Shown here: positions 16,033-22,259 of the stretch, piece after piece
Position numbering within the stretch: position 1 is the stretch's first letter
Layout of the letters: each line of letters begins with the position of its first letter
Source of the DNA: a virus
Virus record (IMG/VR): IMGVR_UViG_3300017917_004041
Coordinates: 1 to 25,816 of that record
DNA length: 25,816 nucleotides
Direction: 5' to 3' (one strand)
Position numbers and translations under genes: made by a program
The notes under the pieces: model-generated
Database searches by the model: none
What the model was told of the DNA's origin: nothing
What the model saw: the letters and a program-made list of their open reading frames with translations, nothing else

Positions 16033-17860
16033 TACTACTACATATAATACCATTGTTGATGTCCAAGTCAAAGGTGAAGGAGGTTTAGAAAACCTAAATG
16101 AAACCGTTGAGAACACTGGAACTGGTTTTACTCGTCTACAAAGACAGATTAAAGAAACCAATATTGAATTACAGAAAGCAGCTGCTTCAGGTGATAAAGT
16201 AAAGTTCAATCAGTTAAGAGCACAATTGGATGATTTACAAGAAGGATTAGAAAAAGTTCAATTTCAATCTAAACAGTTTGATGACCAATTAGCTGCTCTG
16301 CCTGGTCCTGCTGGTCAGGCCGGTAATGCAATCAAATCAATTGATGGTGCATTTAAGTTGTTAGCAGCCAATCCAATCATTGCCATTATTGGTGCAGCGA
16401 TTGGTATATTCTTATTATTAAAAAAATCATTAGAGAGTACGGCTGAAGGACAGGCTGTATTAAACAGAATATCTACTGCATTTAGTAAGATATTAGGTCC
16501 AATCCTTGCACTTATCGAGTCCGTTGCAGTTCCTCTATTTGAGAAATTAGCAACCATTTTAGAAGGTGTAGGTTCTGCATTTGCATTCGTTGCTGAAAAG
16601 TTAGGTATTTCTAAACAAAAGATTTCAGAAGCATCATCAGGTGTTAAAGATTTTGCTGCAGAGAATAAGAAAGCTGCAGAAGAAGCGAAGAAACAAGCAA
16701 AAGAAGATGCTGAAAGAAGAAAGAGAGAAGCGGAAGATAGAAAGAAAAAGGCTGAAGAAAGAAAAAAACAATTAGCAGAAGAAAAACAAAGAGCTATTGA
16801 TAATGCTAAAAAGGCAATTGATTTAGCAGAAGCAATCAAAGAGTCAGAAGATAAATTACAACAGGCGAGAACAAAGATATACGGTGATAAGATTGCTCAA
16901 ATGAAGCAAGAGCAAGATTTCGCTGATGCTAACTACCAAAGAGAGAAGAAAAGAATTGAAGATTTGATGAAAATCAACAATCTTTCAGAGGAAGATAGAA
17001 AGAGATTACTTGCTGAAAGAAATAATTTAGAAGCACAATATACTGCAGAAACTCGTTCAAGAGAACAAGCAATTATTGATGAACAGAAAGCAAGAGATGA
17101 GGAAGCTAAAGAAAAGGCAAAAGAAGATGCACAGATATTAGCTGATAAAGAAGCACAACAAAGAGAAGATAGAATTGCTTTATTAGATGCAGAGTTCCAA
17201 TACAAAATGGCTACTGGCGAAGCTACATTCCAAGATGAATTAAATACATTTGATAGAATTGCTGCATTAGATAGAGAACAATTAGTTGCACAGAAAGCAT
17301 CAGCAGATGCCTTACTTGCATTTGATAAAGCAACTGCGGCAGCGAGAATACAAATAGAAGAAGCACAAGCGGCAGCCAAAATGGGTATTATATCAAACGC
17401 ATTAGGAACTGTTGCTGATATGGTTGGTAGAGATAGTGTTGCAGGTAAAGCACTTGCAATCGCACAAGCAACCATAGATACATACGCAGGAGCGAACAGA
17501 GCATTGAAACAATATCCACCACCATTTGGTGCAATCGCAGCAGGTACTGTAATTGCGGCAGGTTTGATGAACGTTAGAAAGATTTTATCTACTAAATTAC
17601 CATCTGTTCCTAAACCAAACGGAGGAAGTGTATCTGCATCTGGTGGAGGAGGTCAATCACCAACTGCACCTCAATTACCACAAATGAACGCACCACAGAT
17701 AAATGTAGGTGGTGGAGCAAACCCAACACAACAATTAGCTGATACATTAGCAGCATCTACAATGAAACCAATTAAGGCATACGTTGTAAGTGGTGATGTA
17801 TCATCTCAACAGGCTTTAGATAGAAGAACTAGTAGAGCGGCTACATTTAGTGGTGGGTAA
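16022..17860 (+). CDS. Tail tape measure protein
   Basis: A 612-residue protein with the typical tape measure plan. An N-terminal helical part (about 20-95) has ETVENTGTGFTRLQRQIKE and other coils. It is followed by a hydrophobic segment (ANPIIAIIGAAIGIFLLL, about 115-133) and a second amphipathic segment. Then comes a long charged coiled coil of Glu, Lys, Arg and Ala (about 200-400), and an Ala-rich helix. The end is a Gly/Pro-rich tail (GGSVSASGGGGQ, then a VSSQQALDRRTSRAATF segment). By the usual relation of about 0.15 nm per residue, the tail would be near 90 nm, which is an estimate. It lies after the hub and glycan genes rather than before them, a non-standard order. The gene is long, repetitive in charge and clearly coding. 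Confidence 0.83.
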   Translation: MADNTTTYNTIVDVQVKGEGGLENLNETVENTGTGFTRLQRQIKETNIELQKAAASGDKVKFNQLRAQLDDLQEGLEKVQFQSKQFDDQLAALPGPAGQAGNAIKSIDGAFKLLAANPIIAIIGAAIGIFLLLKKSLESTAEGQAVLNRISTAFSKILGPILALIESVAVPLFEKLATILEGVGSAFAFVAEKLGISKQKISEASSGVKDFAAENKKAAEEAKKQAKEDAERRKREAEDRKKKAEERKKQLAEEKQRAIDNAKKAIDLAEAIKESEDKLQQARTKIYGDKIAQMKQEQDFADANYQREKKRIEDLMKINNLSEEDRKRLLAERNNLEAQYTAETRSREQAIIDEQKARDEEAKEKAKEDAQILADKEAQQREDRIALLDAEFQYKMATGEATFQDELNTFDRIAALDREQLVAQKASADALLAFDKATAAARIQIEEAQAAAKMGIISNALGTVADMVGRDSVAGKALAIAQATIDTYAGANRALKQYPPPFGAIAAGTVIAAGLMNVRKILSTKLPSVPKPNGGSVSASGGGGQSPTAPQLPQMNAPQINVGGGANPTQQLADTLAASTMKPIKAYVVSGDVSSQQALDRRTSRAATFSGG

Positions 17861-17891
17861 TAATTTTTAATATTATAGTTGTTATTACAGT

Positions 17892-19055
17892 ATGAAATTA
17901 TACGAATTACAAATAGAAGATGAGAGTACCGATGAGGTATTTGCGATTTCATTAGTAGAAACTCCTGCTATTGAGTCCGATTTCGTTTTCTTTGATAAAG
18001 AGGAAGTACAATTTGCAAGATTGGAAAATGAACAAAAGATGTTGATTGGTCCAATCCTTATTCCTGATAAAAAGATTTTAAGAGTAGATGGTGTAGGACA
18101 ACCTTATCACGTCTATTTCAAAAGAGATACAGTTAAGAAACTGGCACAGAATTATCTTAAAAAGAAATACACAGATAAAGCTACATTAGAACATGGTGGT
18201 AAAATCAAAGGTGTTCATTTAGTAGAGAGTTGGGTTAAAGAAGGTAAATTAGACAAATCAAATAACTACGGATTAAATCTACCAGAGGGAACTTGGGTAG
18301 GTATATTCAAAGTAGATGATGATAAGATTTGGAATGATTATGTGAAAGAAGGAAAAGTAAAAGGTTTCTCTATTGAAGGTCTTTTTGAACACAGTTTAGT
18401 AAAAGCCTCTATGATTGATTTAGAGAAGAATATAGAGGACTTAACTGAAAATGAAGCTAACATACTACTTTCACAGATTAAAGTGATTATACAGAAGGAT
18501 AATCGTTATAAGAATAAAAAAAGAATGGAGTTTGAGTCATACTCTGATTATGGGCAAAGTATTAGTAATAATGCCAAAAGAGGAATTGAATTAAACGAAA
18601 AGAACGGTAATAAATGTGCAACTCAAGTTGGTAAAGTAAGAGCACAACAATTGGCAAACGGAGAACCTATCTCTGTGGAAACAATTAAAAGAATGTATTC
18701 TTATTTAAGTAGAGCAGAAGAATATTACGATGAAAGTGATATGAACGCTTGTGGTACTATATCATACCTATTATGGGGTGGTAAATCAGCATTAAGTTGG
18801 AGTAGAAATAAATTAAGAGAATTAGGATTATTACAAGAAAATGCAATGGGTGTTCCACACTATACCAAAGATGGTAAATTGTGGGAAGGACCTACACATA
18901 AAGGAGCAGATGGTAGATTGATGACAGGTGTAGTTCATACAGAAGATAGTGAATATCTTTATCATAAAGAAGAATTAGAAGCACAACCATCAATTACATC
19001 ATCGTATCCAGGTGAAGTAGCATCAGGTTCTATCGCACCAGCATTATTAGATTAA
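17892..19055 (+). CDS. Prohead protease (XkdF/S78-like) with extra C-terminal domains
   Basis: Residues 1-170 match the XkdF-like prohead serine protease: FAISLVETPAIESDFVFF, a GPILIPDKKILR strand, the His of TLEHGG (H101), VESWV (112-115), GTWVGIFKV, and the catalytic Ser in KGFSIEGLFEH (S160). Residues about 216-312 are a second, helical domain (AKRGIELNEK, ATQVGKVRAQQLANGE, IKRMYSYLSRA, ISYLLWGGKSA) seen in other phage proteins but without known function. Residues 323-358 (HYTKDGKLWEGPTHKGADG) form a third, short motif. The last 23 residues resemble the capsid N-terminus (SYPGEVASGSIAPALL against TYAGEAASGYIAAALL). The gene is 15 kb from capsid and scaffold, unlike the usual neighbourhood. 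The protease call is strong; the role of the appended parts is open. Confidence 0.8.
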   Translation: MKLYELQIEDESTDEVFAISLVETPAIESDFVFFDKEEVQFARLENEQKMLIGPILIPDKKILRVDGVGQPYHVYFKRDTVKKLAQNYLKKKYTDKATLEHGGKIKGVHLVESWVKEGKLDKSNNYGLNLPEGTWVGIFKVDDDKIWNDYVKEGKVKGFSIEGLFEHSLVKASMIDLEKNIEDLTENEANILLSQIKVIIQKDNRYKNKKRMEFESYSDYGQSISNNAKRGIELNEKNGNKCATQVGKVRAQQLANGEPISVETIKRMYSYLSRAEEYYDESDMNACGTISYLLWGGKSALSWSRNKLRELGLLQENAMGVPHYTKDGKLWEGPTHKGADGRLMTGVVHTEDSEYLYHKEELEAQPSITSSYPGEVASGSIAPALLD

Positions 19056-19056
19056 A

Positions 19057-19380
19057 ATGTATAACAATTCGGTACATAATAAGATTAAAGAGTTCTTTGC
19101 AAAAGAACAAACAATCCCAGTTAGAAGACTGAGAAACCTTACTCTTGCCAATAAAAATATTCCATTTAAGATTTGGGGTACAACTTTGGAAGGTGATGAG
19201 TATAAAGGTAGAGAGGTATTTACATTTCAAGGACCTTCTCGTAATCCTGGCGTTGCATATAACTACAATGCATTAGGATATATGATTATGTATGATATGA
19301 ATGTTGGTGATTATAGAACATTCGTATATGATAACATTTACAAATTAGAATTAAACGGAATAACTTATAACGTACAATAA
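19057..19380 (+). CDS. Unknown 107-residue protein, likely virion-related
   Basis: I do not recognise this protein. It starts one base after the protease stop, so it is co-transcribed and probably coupled. The N-terminal 35 residues are basic and helical (VHNKIKEFFAKEQTIPVRRLRNL). The rest is a small beta domain rich in Tyr, Gly and Asn (KIWGTTLEGDEYKGREVFTFQG, YNYNALGYMIMYDMNVGDYRTF). No signal peptide, membrane helix or Cys. Position among protease and small late genes suggests a structural or assembly role, which is inference. Confidence 0.6.
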   Translation: MYNNSVHNKIKEFFAKEQTIPVRRLRNLTLANKNIPFKIWGTTLEGDEYKGREVFTFQGPSRNPGVAYNYNALGYMIMYDMNVGDYRTFVYDNIYKLELNGITYNVQ

Positions 19381-19381
19381 T

Positions 19382-19837
19382 ATGCCAGTAAACCCAGAAA
19401 AAGGAGAAAGAGAAGAAGATTTTATTTCTCGTTGTATTGCAGAAGAAGTAAGTGGTGGATATGAAACCACACAAGCAGCAGCTATCTGCTACTCATATTG
19501 GAGACAAGATAAAATGAGTAAGATTACAGATACTACTGAAAAAGTAATGGCTAAAGTAGCATACGATACAGACTTCAAAGGTATCAATTTAGCAGGTTTA
19601 GAAGATGCGTGTTGGGATGGATATGTTGCCATAGGAACTAAATCATTAGATGGTAGAGAAGTACCTAACTGTGTTCCTATGGAAGAAGAAATGAAAACAA
19701 TCCAAATGGAAAAAGGAATACAACTTGCTGACTACCCTTGGGATGAATGTATTGCAGACCAAACCGAAAGATACGGAGATGAAGAAACAGCAGCGAAAGT
19801 ATGTGGTTATATTCGTTCTCAATCAGGAGGTGAATAA
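19382..19837 (+). CDS. Small Cys-containing phage protein with PNCVP motif
   Basis: A 151-residue acidic protein made of three short helical units around Cys residues. The first unit (EREEDFISRCIAEEVSGGYETTQAAAICYSYW) and the last (YPWDECIADQTERYGDEETAAKVCGYIRS) are alike: each has a Cys, a Glu/Thr-rich helix and a second Cys about 16-20 residues later. The middle unit (DACWDGYVAIGTKSLDGREVPNCVP) carries the GxK...VPNCVP motif seen in other Bacteroidota phage proteins, where it is often attached to portal or protease proteins. This suggests a head-assembly accessory. No enzyme motif. Cys pairs could bind metal or form disulfides; neither is proven. Confidence 0.6.
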   Translation: MPVNPEKGEREEDFISRCIAEEVSGGYETTQAAAICYSYWRQDKMSKITDTTEKVMAKVAYDTDFKGINLAGLEDACWDGYVAIGTKSLDGREVPNCVPMEEEMKTIQMEKGIQLADYPWDECIADQTERYGDEETAAKVCGYIRSQSGGE

Positions 19838-20028
19838 TGATAAAAATATTTGGAAAGAGATGGGATTGTATAAGTAGAATATACGACCTTGAATTACAGG
19901 TTGAAAATCTAAAGAAAGATAATTCAGACCTGAAAGATTTAGTATTGGATTTGACAGTAGAGATTGCACAATTATCAGTGCAAGTAAAACACGCAGTAGA
20001 ATTAGCTGAAAAAAATAAAGCTTTATAG
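19837..20028 (+). CDS. Small coiled-coil protein
   Basis: A 63-residue protein that overlaps the preceding stop by one base (TAATG). After a basic N-terminus (MIKIFGKRWDC), residues 15-60 are a near-continuous heptad pattern (LELQVENLKKDNSDLKDL then VEIAQLSVQVKHAVELAEKN), predicting a parallel coiled coil. It has one Cys and no membrane segment. It is the last gene before the terminator at 20087. I do not recognise a family; a spanin-like or assembly role cannot be inferred from the sequence. Confidence 0.6.
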   Translation: MIKIFGKRWDCISRIYDLELQVENLKKDNSDLKDLVLDLTVEIAQLSVQVKHAVELAEKNKAL

Positions 20029-20086
20029 AGAATAATACATACTTATTGAGGTAAGTGATAACTTATTGATGAAATGTTTAGAGTAG

Positions 20087-20122
20087 AACCCAGAGTGTTG
20101 AAAAATATTCTGGGTTTTTTTT
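20087..20122 (+). terminator. Intrinsic terminator ending the late structural block
   Basis: An 8-bp stem (AACCCAGA at 20087-20094 with TCTGGGTT at 20109-20116) with a 14-base loop is followed by eight T. It closes the long + strand transcript that includes tape measure, protease and small genes. Bases 20123-20174 hold only T- and A-rich sequence before the next promoter. Confidence 0.85.
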
Positions 20123-20174
20123 ATGTTTTTTTTTCTTTCATATATTTATTAGTGTAAAAAGATTACAAAATAAA

Positions 20175-20206
20175 TTTGGATATATGAAATATTTTTCGTA
20201 TATTTG
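20175..20206 (+). promoter_or_regulatory. Bacteroidota-type promoter for the structured leader
   Basis: TTTG at 20175-20178, a 20-base spacer and TATATTTG at 20199-20206, an exact TAnnTTTG box. Transcription would start near 20212, giving a leader of about 120 bases before the ATG at 20336. This is the best promoter match in the window. Confidence 0.75.
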
Positions 20207-20228
20207 ATGTAATCAAAAAGAAAATTAT

Positions 20229-20326
20229 ATCCGCCGTAATCGGATTTTATTAAAATTATAGACATTTGGGATTTTTTATTCTGTTAGAAAATATTACGGG
20301 TTTTCTTTCAGTCTAATCAATCCCAA
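20229..20326 (+). ncRNA. Structured 5' leader with complementary hairpin loops
   Basis: Hairpin I has a 5-bp stem (ATCCG 20229-20233 with CGGAT 20241-20245) and a seven-base loop CCGTAAT. Hairpin II has an outer 8-bp stem (TTGGGATT 20266-20273 with AATCCCAA 20319-20326). Its inner stem is CTG then AGAAAA (281-283, 286-291) paired with TTTTCT then CAG (301-306, 309-311), with a TT/TT internal loop. Its apical loop TATTACGGG (20292-20300) contains ATTACGG, the exact complement of the loop of hairpin I. All seven loop bases can thus pair, as a kissing interaction. It lies between a good promoter and the start codon at 20336. I do not match it to a named riboswitch or ribozyme. A regulatory leader for the downstream operon is the simplest reading. 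Confidence 0.6.
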
Positions 20327-20335
20327 TTTTATTTT

Positions 20336-20662
20336 ATGGAAATAACACAAGGAATTGATAACTTGATTAACAAGTATCAAAATTATGAAGGTTCTGCATC
20401 CTTTATCTATGCATGTATGTATTCTCTTGGTGAATTTAGAGATACAAAATTTGTCAAAACATTTATCAACAACACATTTACTTACAATCATATTGATAAA
20501 ATAAATGATGTAGTTTGCAAACAATTATCTTCTCATTGGAAAAATGTTGCAATTAGTAAATTTGAAAAGCAAGATTATTCTGGCTATTACTACGCATTAC
20601 TTACTTCTACTAATTTTAGAATTGTAGCAGATTATTTAGAAAACAATAAATTTAATTCCTAA
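20336..20662 (+). CDS. Unknown 108-residue protein under the structured leader
   Basis: I do not recognise this protein. It is soluble and mostly helical, with aromatic-rich stretches (FIYACMYSLGEF, HIDKINDVVCKQLSSHWKN, YSGYYYALLTS). It has two Cys and no membrane segment or known motif. It is the first gene after the promoter at 20175 and the kissing-loop leader, whose 3' stem ends nine bases before the ATG. Its translation is therefore the likely target of any leader-mediated control. The next gene follows after 14 bases. The early/replication-like position is suggested by the DUF6291-like neighbour. Confidence 0.6.
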   Translation: MEITQGIDNLINKYQNYEGSASFIYACMYSLGEFRDTKFVKTFINNTFTYNHIDKINDVVCKQLSSHWKNVAISKFEKQDYSGYYYALLTSTNFRIVADYLENNKFNS

Positions 20663-20676
20663 TAGAATATCTTATT

Positions 20677-21162
20677 ATGAAAACTGAAAAAGCATCATGG
20701 ATATTCTTTCAAAGTTGGGAGAAATCAGTAAATTTACTTACATTAGAAGAAAGAGGTAAGTTATTAACAAATTTAATAAATCATCATAAAGGATTAGAAG
20801 TTGTAAACGATACGCCAATGCTAGAAATGTTTTGGAATTCAATTGAATACACTTTAGATAGAAATACTAAAAGATATTTAGCATCAGTTGAAAATGGTAA
20901 AAAAGGAGGAGCACCAAAAGGTAATCAGAATGCTCTTAAACAAAATAAAAACAACCTAAATCAACCTAAAAACAACCAAACTCAATCAAAAAACAACCTT
21001 TATGATAATGATAATGATAATGATAATGATAATGATAATGTAAATGATAATGATAATATAGCTAAAAGTAGACTGCAATTTAATACTTTACCAATGCCAA
21101 ATTATAAACCTGATGAAGTAATTGAATATTGGGAAAGTGTTAAATCTGAAATTGATAAATAA
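20677..21162 (+). CDS. DUF6291-like replication-associated protein
   Basis: The first about 80 of 161 residues fit the DUF6291 type found in phage and prophage replication regions: WIFFQSWEKSVNLLTLEERGKLLTNLINHHKG, then FWNSIEYTLDRNTKRYLASVENGKKGGAPKG. The C-terminal half is low-complexity: Asn/Lys/Gln-rich and then an Asp-Asn repeat encoded by GATAAT units (about 21004-21058). The last 25 residues (LPMPNYKPDEVIEYWESVKSEIDK) form a short ordered end. Proteins of this type are thought to act at replication initiation, but the function is unproven. The sequence is directly followed by the promoter of the candidate small RNA, whose upstream box begins one base after the stop. Confidence 0.65.
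   Translation: MKTEKASWIFFQSWEKSVNLLTLEERGKLLTNLINHHKGLEVVNDTPMLEMFWNSIEYTLDRNTKRYLASVENGKKGGAPKGNQNALKQNKNNLNQPKNNQTQSKNNLYDNDNDNDNDNDNVNDNDNIAKSRLQFNTLPMPNYKPDEVIEYWESVKSEIDK
21004..21058 (+). repeat. GATAAT hexamer repeat inside the DUF6291-like gene
   Basis: Tandem GATAAT units, with one variant unit (GTAAAT), encode an alternating Asp-Asn tract. Unit length is a multiple of three, so copy number changes would alter tract length without shifting frame. Confidence 0.8.
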
Positions 21163-21194
21163 TTTGGAAATATTAAATAATTTCAGTATATTAG
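21163..21194 (+). promoter_or_regulatory. Bacteroidota-type promoter for the candidate small RNA
   Basis: TTTG at 21163-21166, a 20-base spacer and TATATTAG at 21187-21194. Both boxes and the spacer length are identical to the promoter before the GIY-YIG gene at 3806. Expected start is near 21200, about 145 bases before the terminator run. Confidence 0.65.
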
Positions 21195-21199
21195 TAAAA

Positions 21200-21343
21200 C
21201 AAAACAAAAATAGTATGTTATTATTCAGTAAGAAATTAAAAAATACTCAATCTATTATTACTGCACTCATATTGAGTTTTCTTACTACATACTATTTTAG
21301 CCAGAAGCGTTTACTGCCATTTTCGCTTCTGGCTTTTTTTTTT
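21200..21343 (+). ncRNA. Candidate small RNA with two hairpins
   Basis: A compact transcription unit lies between a good promoter and a strong terminator. The first hairpin pairs AGTAAGAAA (21227-21235) with TTTCTTACT (21278-21286). An inner stem ACTCAAT (21245-21251) with ATTGAGT (21271-21277) stacks directly on it on the 3' side, leaving a nine-base bulge on the 5' side and a 19-base loop. The second hairpin is the terminator. An ORF from ATG 21214 runs through the terminator without stopping until 21394 and encodes a Phe/Leu-rich string with no family resemblance, so I favour a non-coding RNA. A small hydrophobic peptide cannot be excluded. Targets are unknown. The 5' end is estimated from the promoter. 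Confidence 0.5.
21299..21343 (+). terminator. Strong intrinsic terminator
   Basis: An 11-bp perfect stem (AGCCAGAAGCG at 21299-21309 with CGCTTCTGGCT at 21324-21334), a 14-base loop and ten consecutive T. It is the most stable terminator in the window and isolates the upstream unit from the endonuclease gene. Confidence 0.92.
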
Positions 21344-21433
21344 CAATTATTTTCACTTTTTTTTACGTTTGGGAAAACTTTATTATATTTATAGTAAAGT
21401 AAATAATTAAATGGCAAACTAAACTTTATTAAA

Positions 21434-21793
21434 ATGGCACACAAAGAAGAATTAAAACAGATTGAGGGATTTGAAAACTATTATGTATCTGATACAGGTA
21501 ACATATATTCCTCACACAGAATTCAAAATGGTGAATACAAATTAGTAAAACCATCAAAGAACAAATCAGGTTATCTTTACGCAAACATCTTCTCATCACC
21601 ACAAAAGAGAAGTTCACTCCGTATTCACAGATTAGTATATCAGGCATTTGTAGGATGCATTCCTGAAGGATTTGTTATTGACCATAAAAATGGTGATAAA
21701 AAGGATAACAGAATAGAAAACTTACAGATACTAACACCGCAAGAGAATACATTAAAATATCACAGAATTGACAAACAAAGAAAAAGAAACTGA
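21434..21793 (+). CDS. NUMOD4-HNH homing-type endonuclease
   Basis: A 119-residue protein with the NUMOD4 motif at the N-terminus (IEGFENYYVSDTGNIYSSHR, about 10-29) followed by an HNH_3-type nuclease: GYLYANIF, RIHRLVYQAFVG (His65), then FVIDHKNGDKKDNRIENLQIL (about 80-100) with the Asp-His, Asn and Asn-Leu signature. Such free-standing genes are mobile and home into related phages. It follows a strong terminator and has an AT-rich upstream region; a possible TTTG box at 21368 lacks a convincing second box at the right distance. A near-copy of the start region lies just upstream (21411). Family assignment is confident; homing activity is inferred. Confidence 0.87.
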   Translation: MAHKEELKQIEGFENYYVSDTGNIYSSHRIQNGEYKLVKPSKNKSGYLYANIFSSPQKRSSLRIHRLVYQAFVGCIPEGFVIDHKNGDKKDNRIENLQILTPQENTLKYHRIDKQRKRN

Positions 21794-21908
21794 ATGGGTA
21801 TTCTTCTATTACGAAGATATATCACAACTATTATTGATAGATGCAGAAAGTGGTGATATAATAGAATGGATAACAATAATGGGATGTAGAAATTATAAAT
21901 GGAATTAA
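21768..21908 (+). CDS. Small acidic protein with TTG start
   Basis: This 46-residue frame (TTG start at 21768) overlaps the end of the HNH gene by 26 bases. It encodes an ordered-looking sequence (EWVFFYYEDISQLLLIDAE then DIIEWITIMGCRNYKWN). The frame is closed upstream by a stop at 21753-21755, and no ATG occurs before a late internal one, so TTG is the only plausible start. It overlaps the next gene start (21899) by ten bases. Amino acid composition is protein-like and the gene fills what would otherwise be a gap. I do not recognise it. It might instead be a read-through or frameshifted extension of the HNH protein. Confidence 0.45.
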   Translation: MTNKEKETEWVFFYYEDISQLLLIDAESGDIIEWITIMGCRNYKWN

Positions 21909-22069
21909 AAATGAAAAAAGAAAGAAAAACAGCAATGTTGCAACTACCGATAGAGGTACATCAGATGCTAAAAGAGTATTGTAAAGACAAAGGATTTATG
22001 ATGAGTGGATTTGTATCTGCTCTTATCCGTCAAAAATTAGCAAAGGAGAAAGAGAATGTGCGTAATTAA
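21899..22069 (+). CDS. Ribbon-helix-helix DNA-binding protein
   Basis: A 56-residue protein with the ribbon-helix-helix (Arc/CopG) plan: a basic strand (RKTAMLQLP), helix A (IEVHQMLKEYCKDKG), then helix B (MSGFVSALIRQKLA). This is the smallest common phage repressor fold and usually acts as a dimer at inverted repeats. ATG 21899 is used here; ATG 21911 (MKKERK) gives 52 residues and is equally possible. It overlaps the following gene by 14 bases. It is a candidate regulator of the neighbouring promoters, for example those with the TTTG-N20-TATATT boxes, but no operator can be assigned. Confidence 0.68.
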   Translation: MELKMKKERKTAMLQLPIEVHQMLKEYCKDKGFMMSGFVSALIRQKLAKEKENVRN

Positions 22070-22238
22070 ATTAGGTAATATAGTTGATGGAGTTATCAAC
22101 ATATTAACATTAGGTTGGGGAAAAGATTTAGCAGGATGGATTGCATTAAAATACTTTGGACAAACAGACTGTGGATGTGAGAGTAGAAGGATATGGTTAA
22201 ACGAATTATTAGGATGTAAAGAAGGAATAAAGTTATAA
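22056..22238 (+). CDS. Small Cys-rich phage protein
   Basis: A 60-residue protein with a hydrophobic N-terminal half (VDGVINILTLGWGKDLAGWIALKYFG) followed by TDCGCESRRIWLNELLGC. The C-G-C-E-x-R-R...LN pattern is one I have seen in other Bacteroidota phage small proteins, but no function is known to me. The N-terminal segment could be an amphipathic helix rather than a full membrane span because of internal Lys and Asp. The gene overlaps the ribbon-helix-helix gene by 14 bases and is followed by a 21-base gap with a good AAAAGGTT ribosome site for the next gene. Confidence 0.55.
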   Translation: MCVIKLGNIVDGVINILTLGWGKDLAGWIALKYFGQTDCGCESRRIWLNELLGCKEGIKL

Positions 22239-22259
22239 AATAAATAATATTAAAAGGTT

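Noticed and set aside
16315-17475. Two long minus-strand frames opposite the tape measure gene
   Set aside because: They are Ser/Ala/Phe-rich shadows of the Glu/Lys/Ala-rich coiled coil on the + strand.
20029-20335. tRNA gene or known riboswitch in the largest gap
   Set aside because: No cloverleaf or CCA end, and the conserved cores of preQ1, SAM, cobalamin and hammerhead elements are not recognisable; the leader is reported as an unassigned structured RNA.
21122-21394. 90-residue frame overlapping the DUF6291-like gene end and running to 21394
   Set aside because: It crosses a promoter, two hairpins and a strong terminator and is a Phe/Leu/Ser string produced by T runs; no family resemblance.
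21368-21399. Promoter before the HNH gene
   Set aside because: A TTTG box is present, but the TATATTTA element lies 12 bases away rather than about 20, so the pair does not fit the form seen elsewhere.
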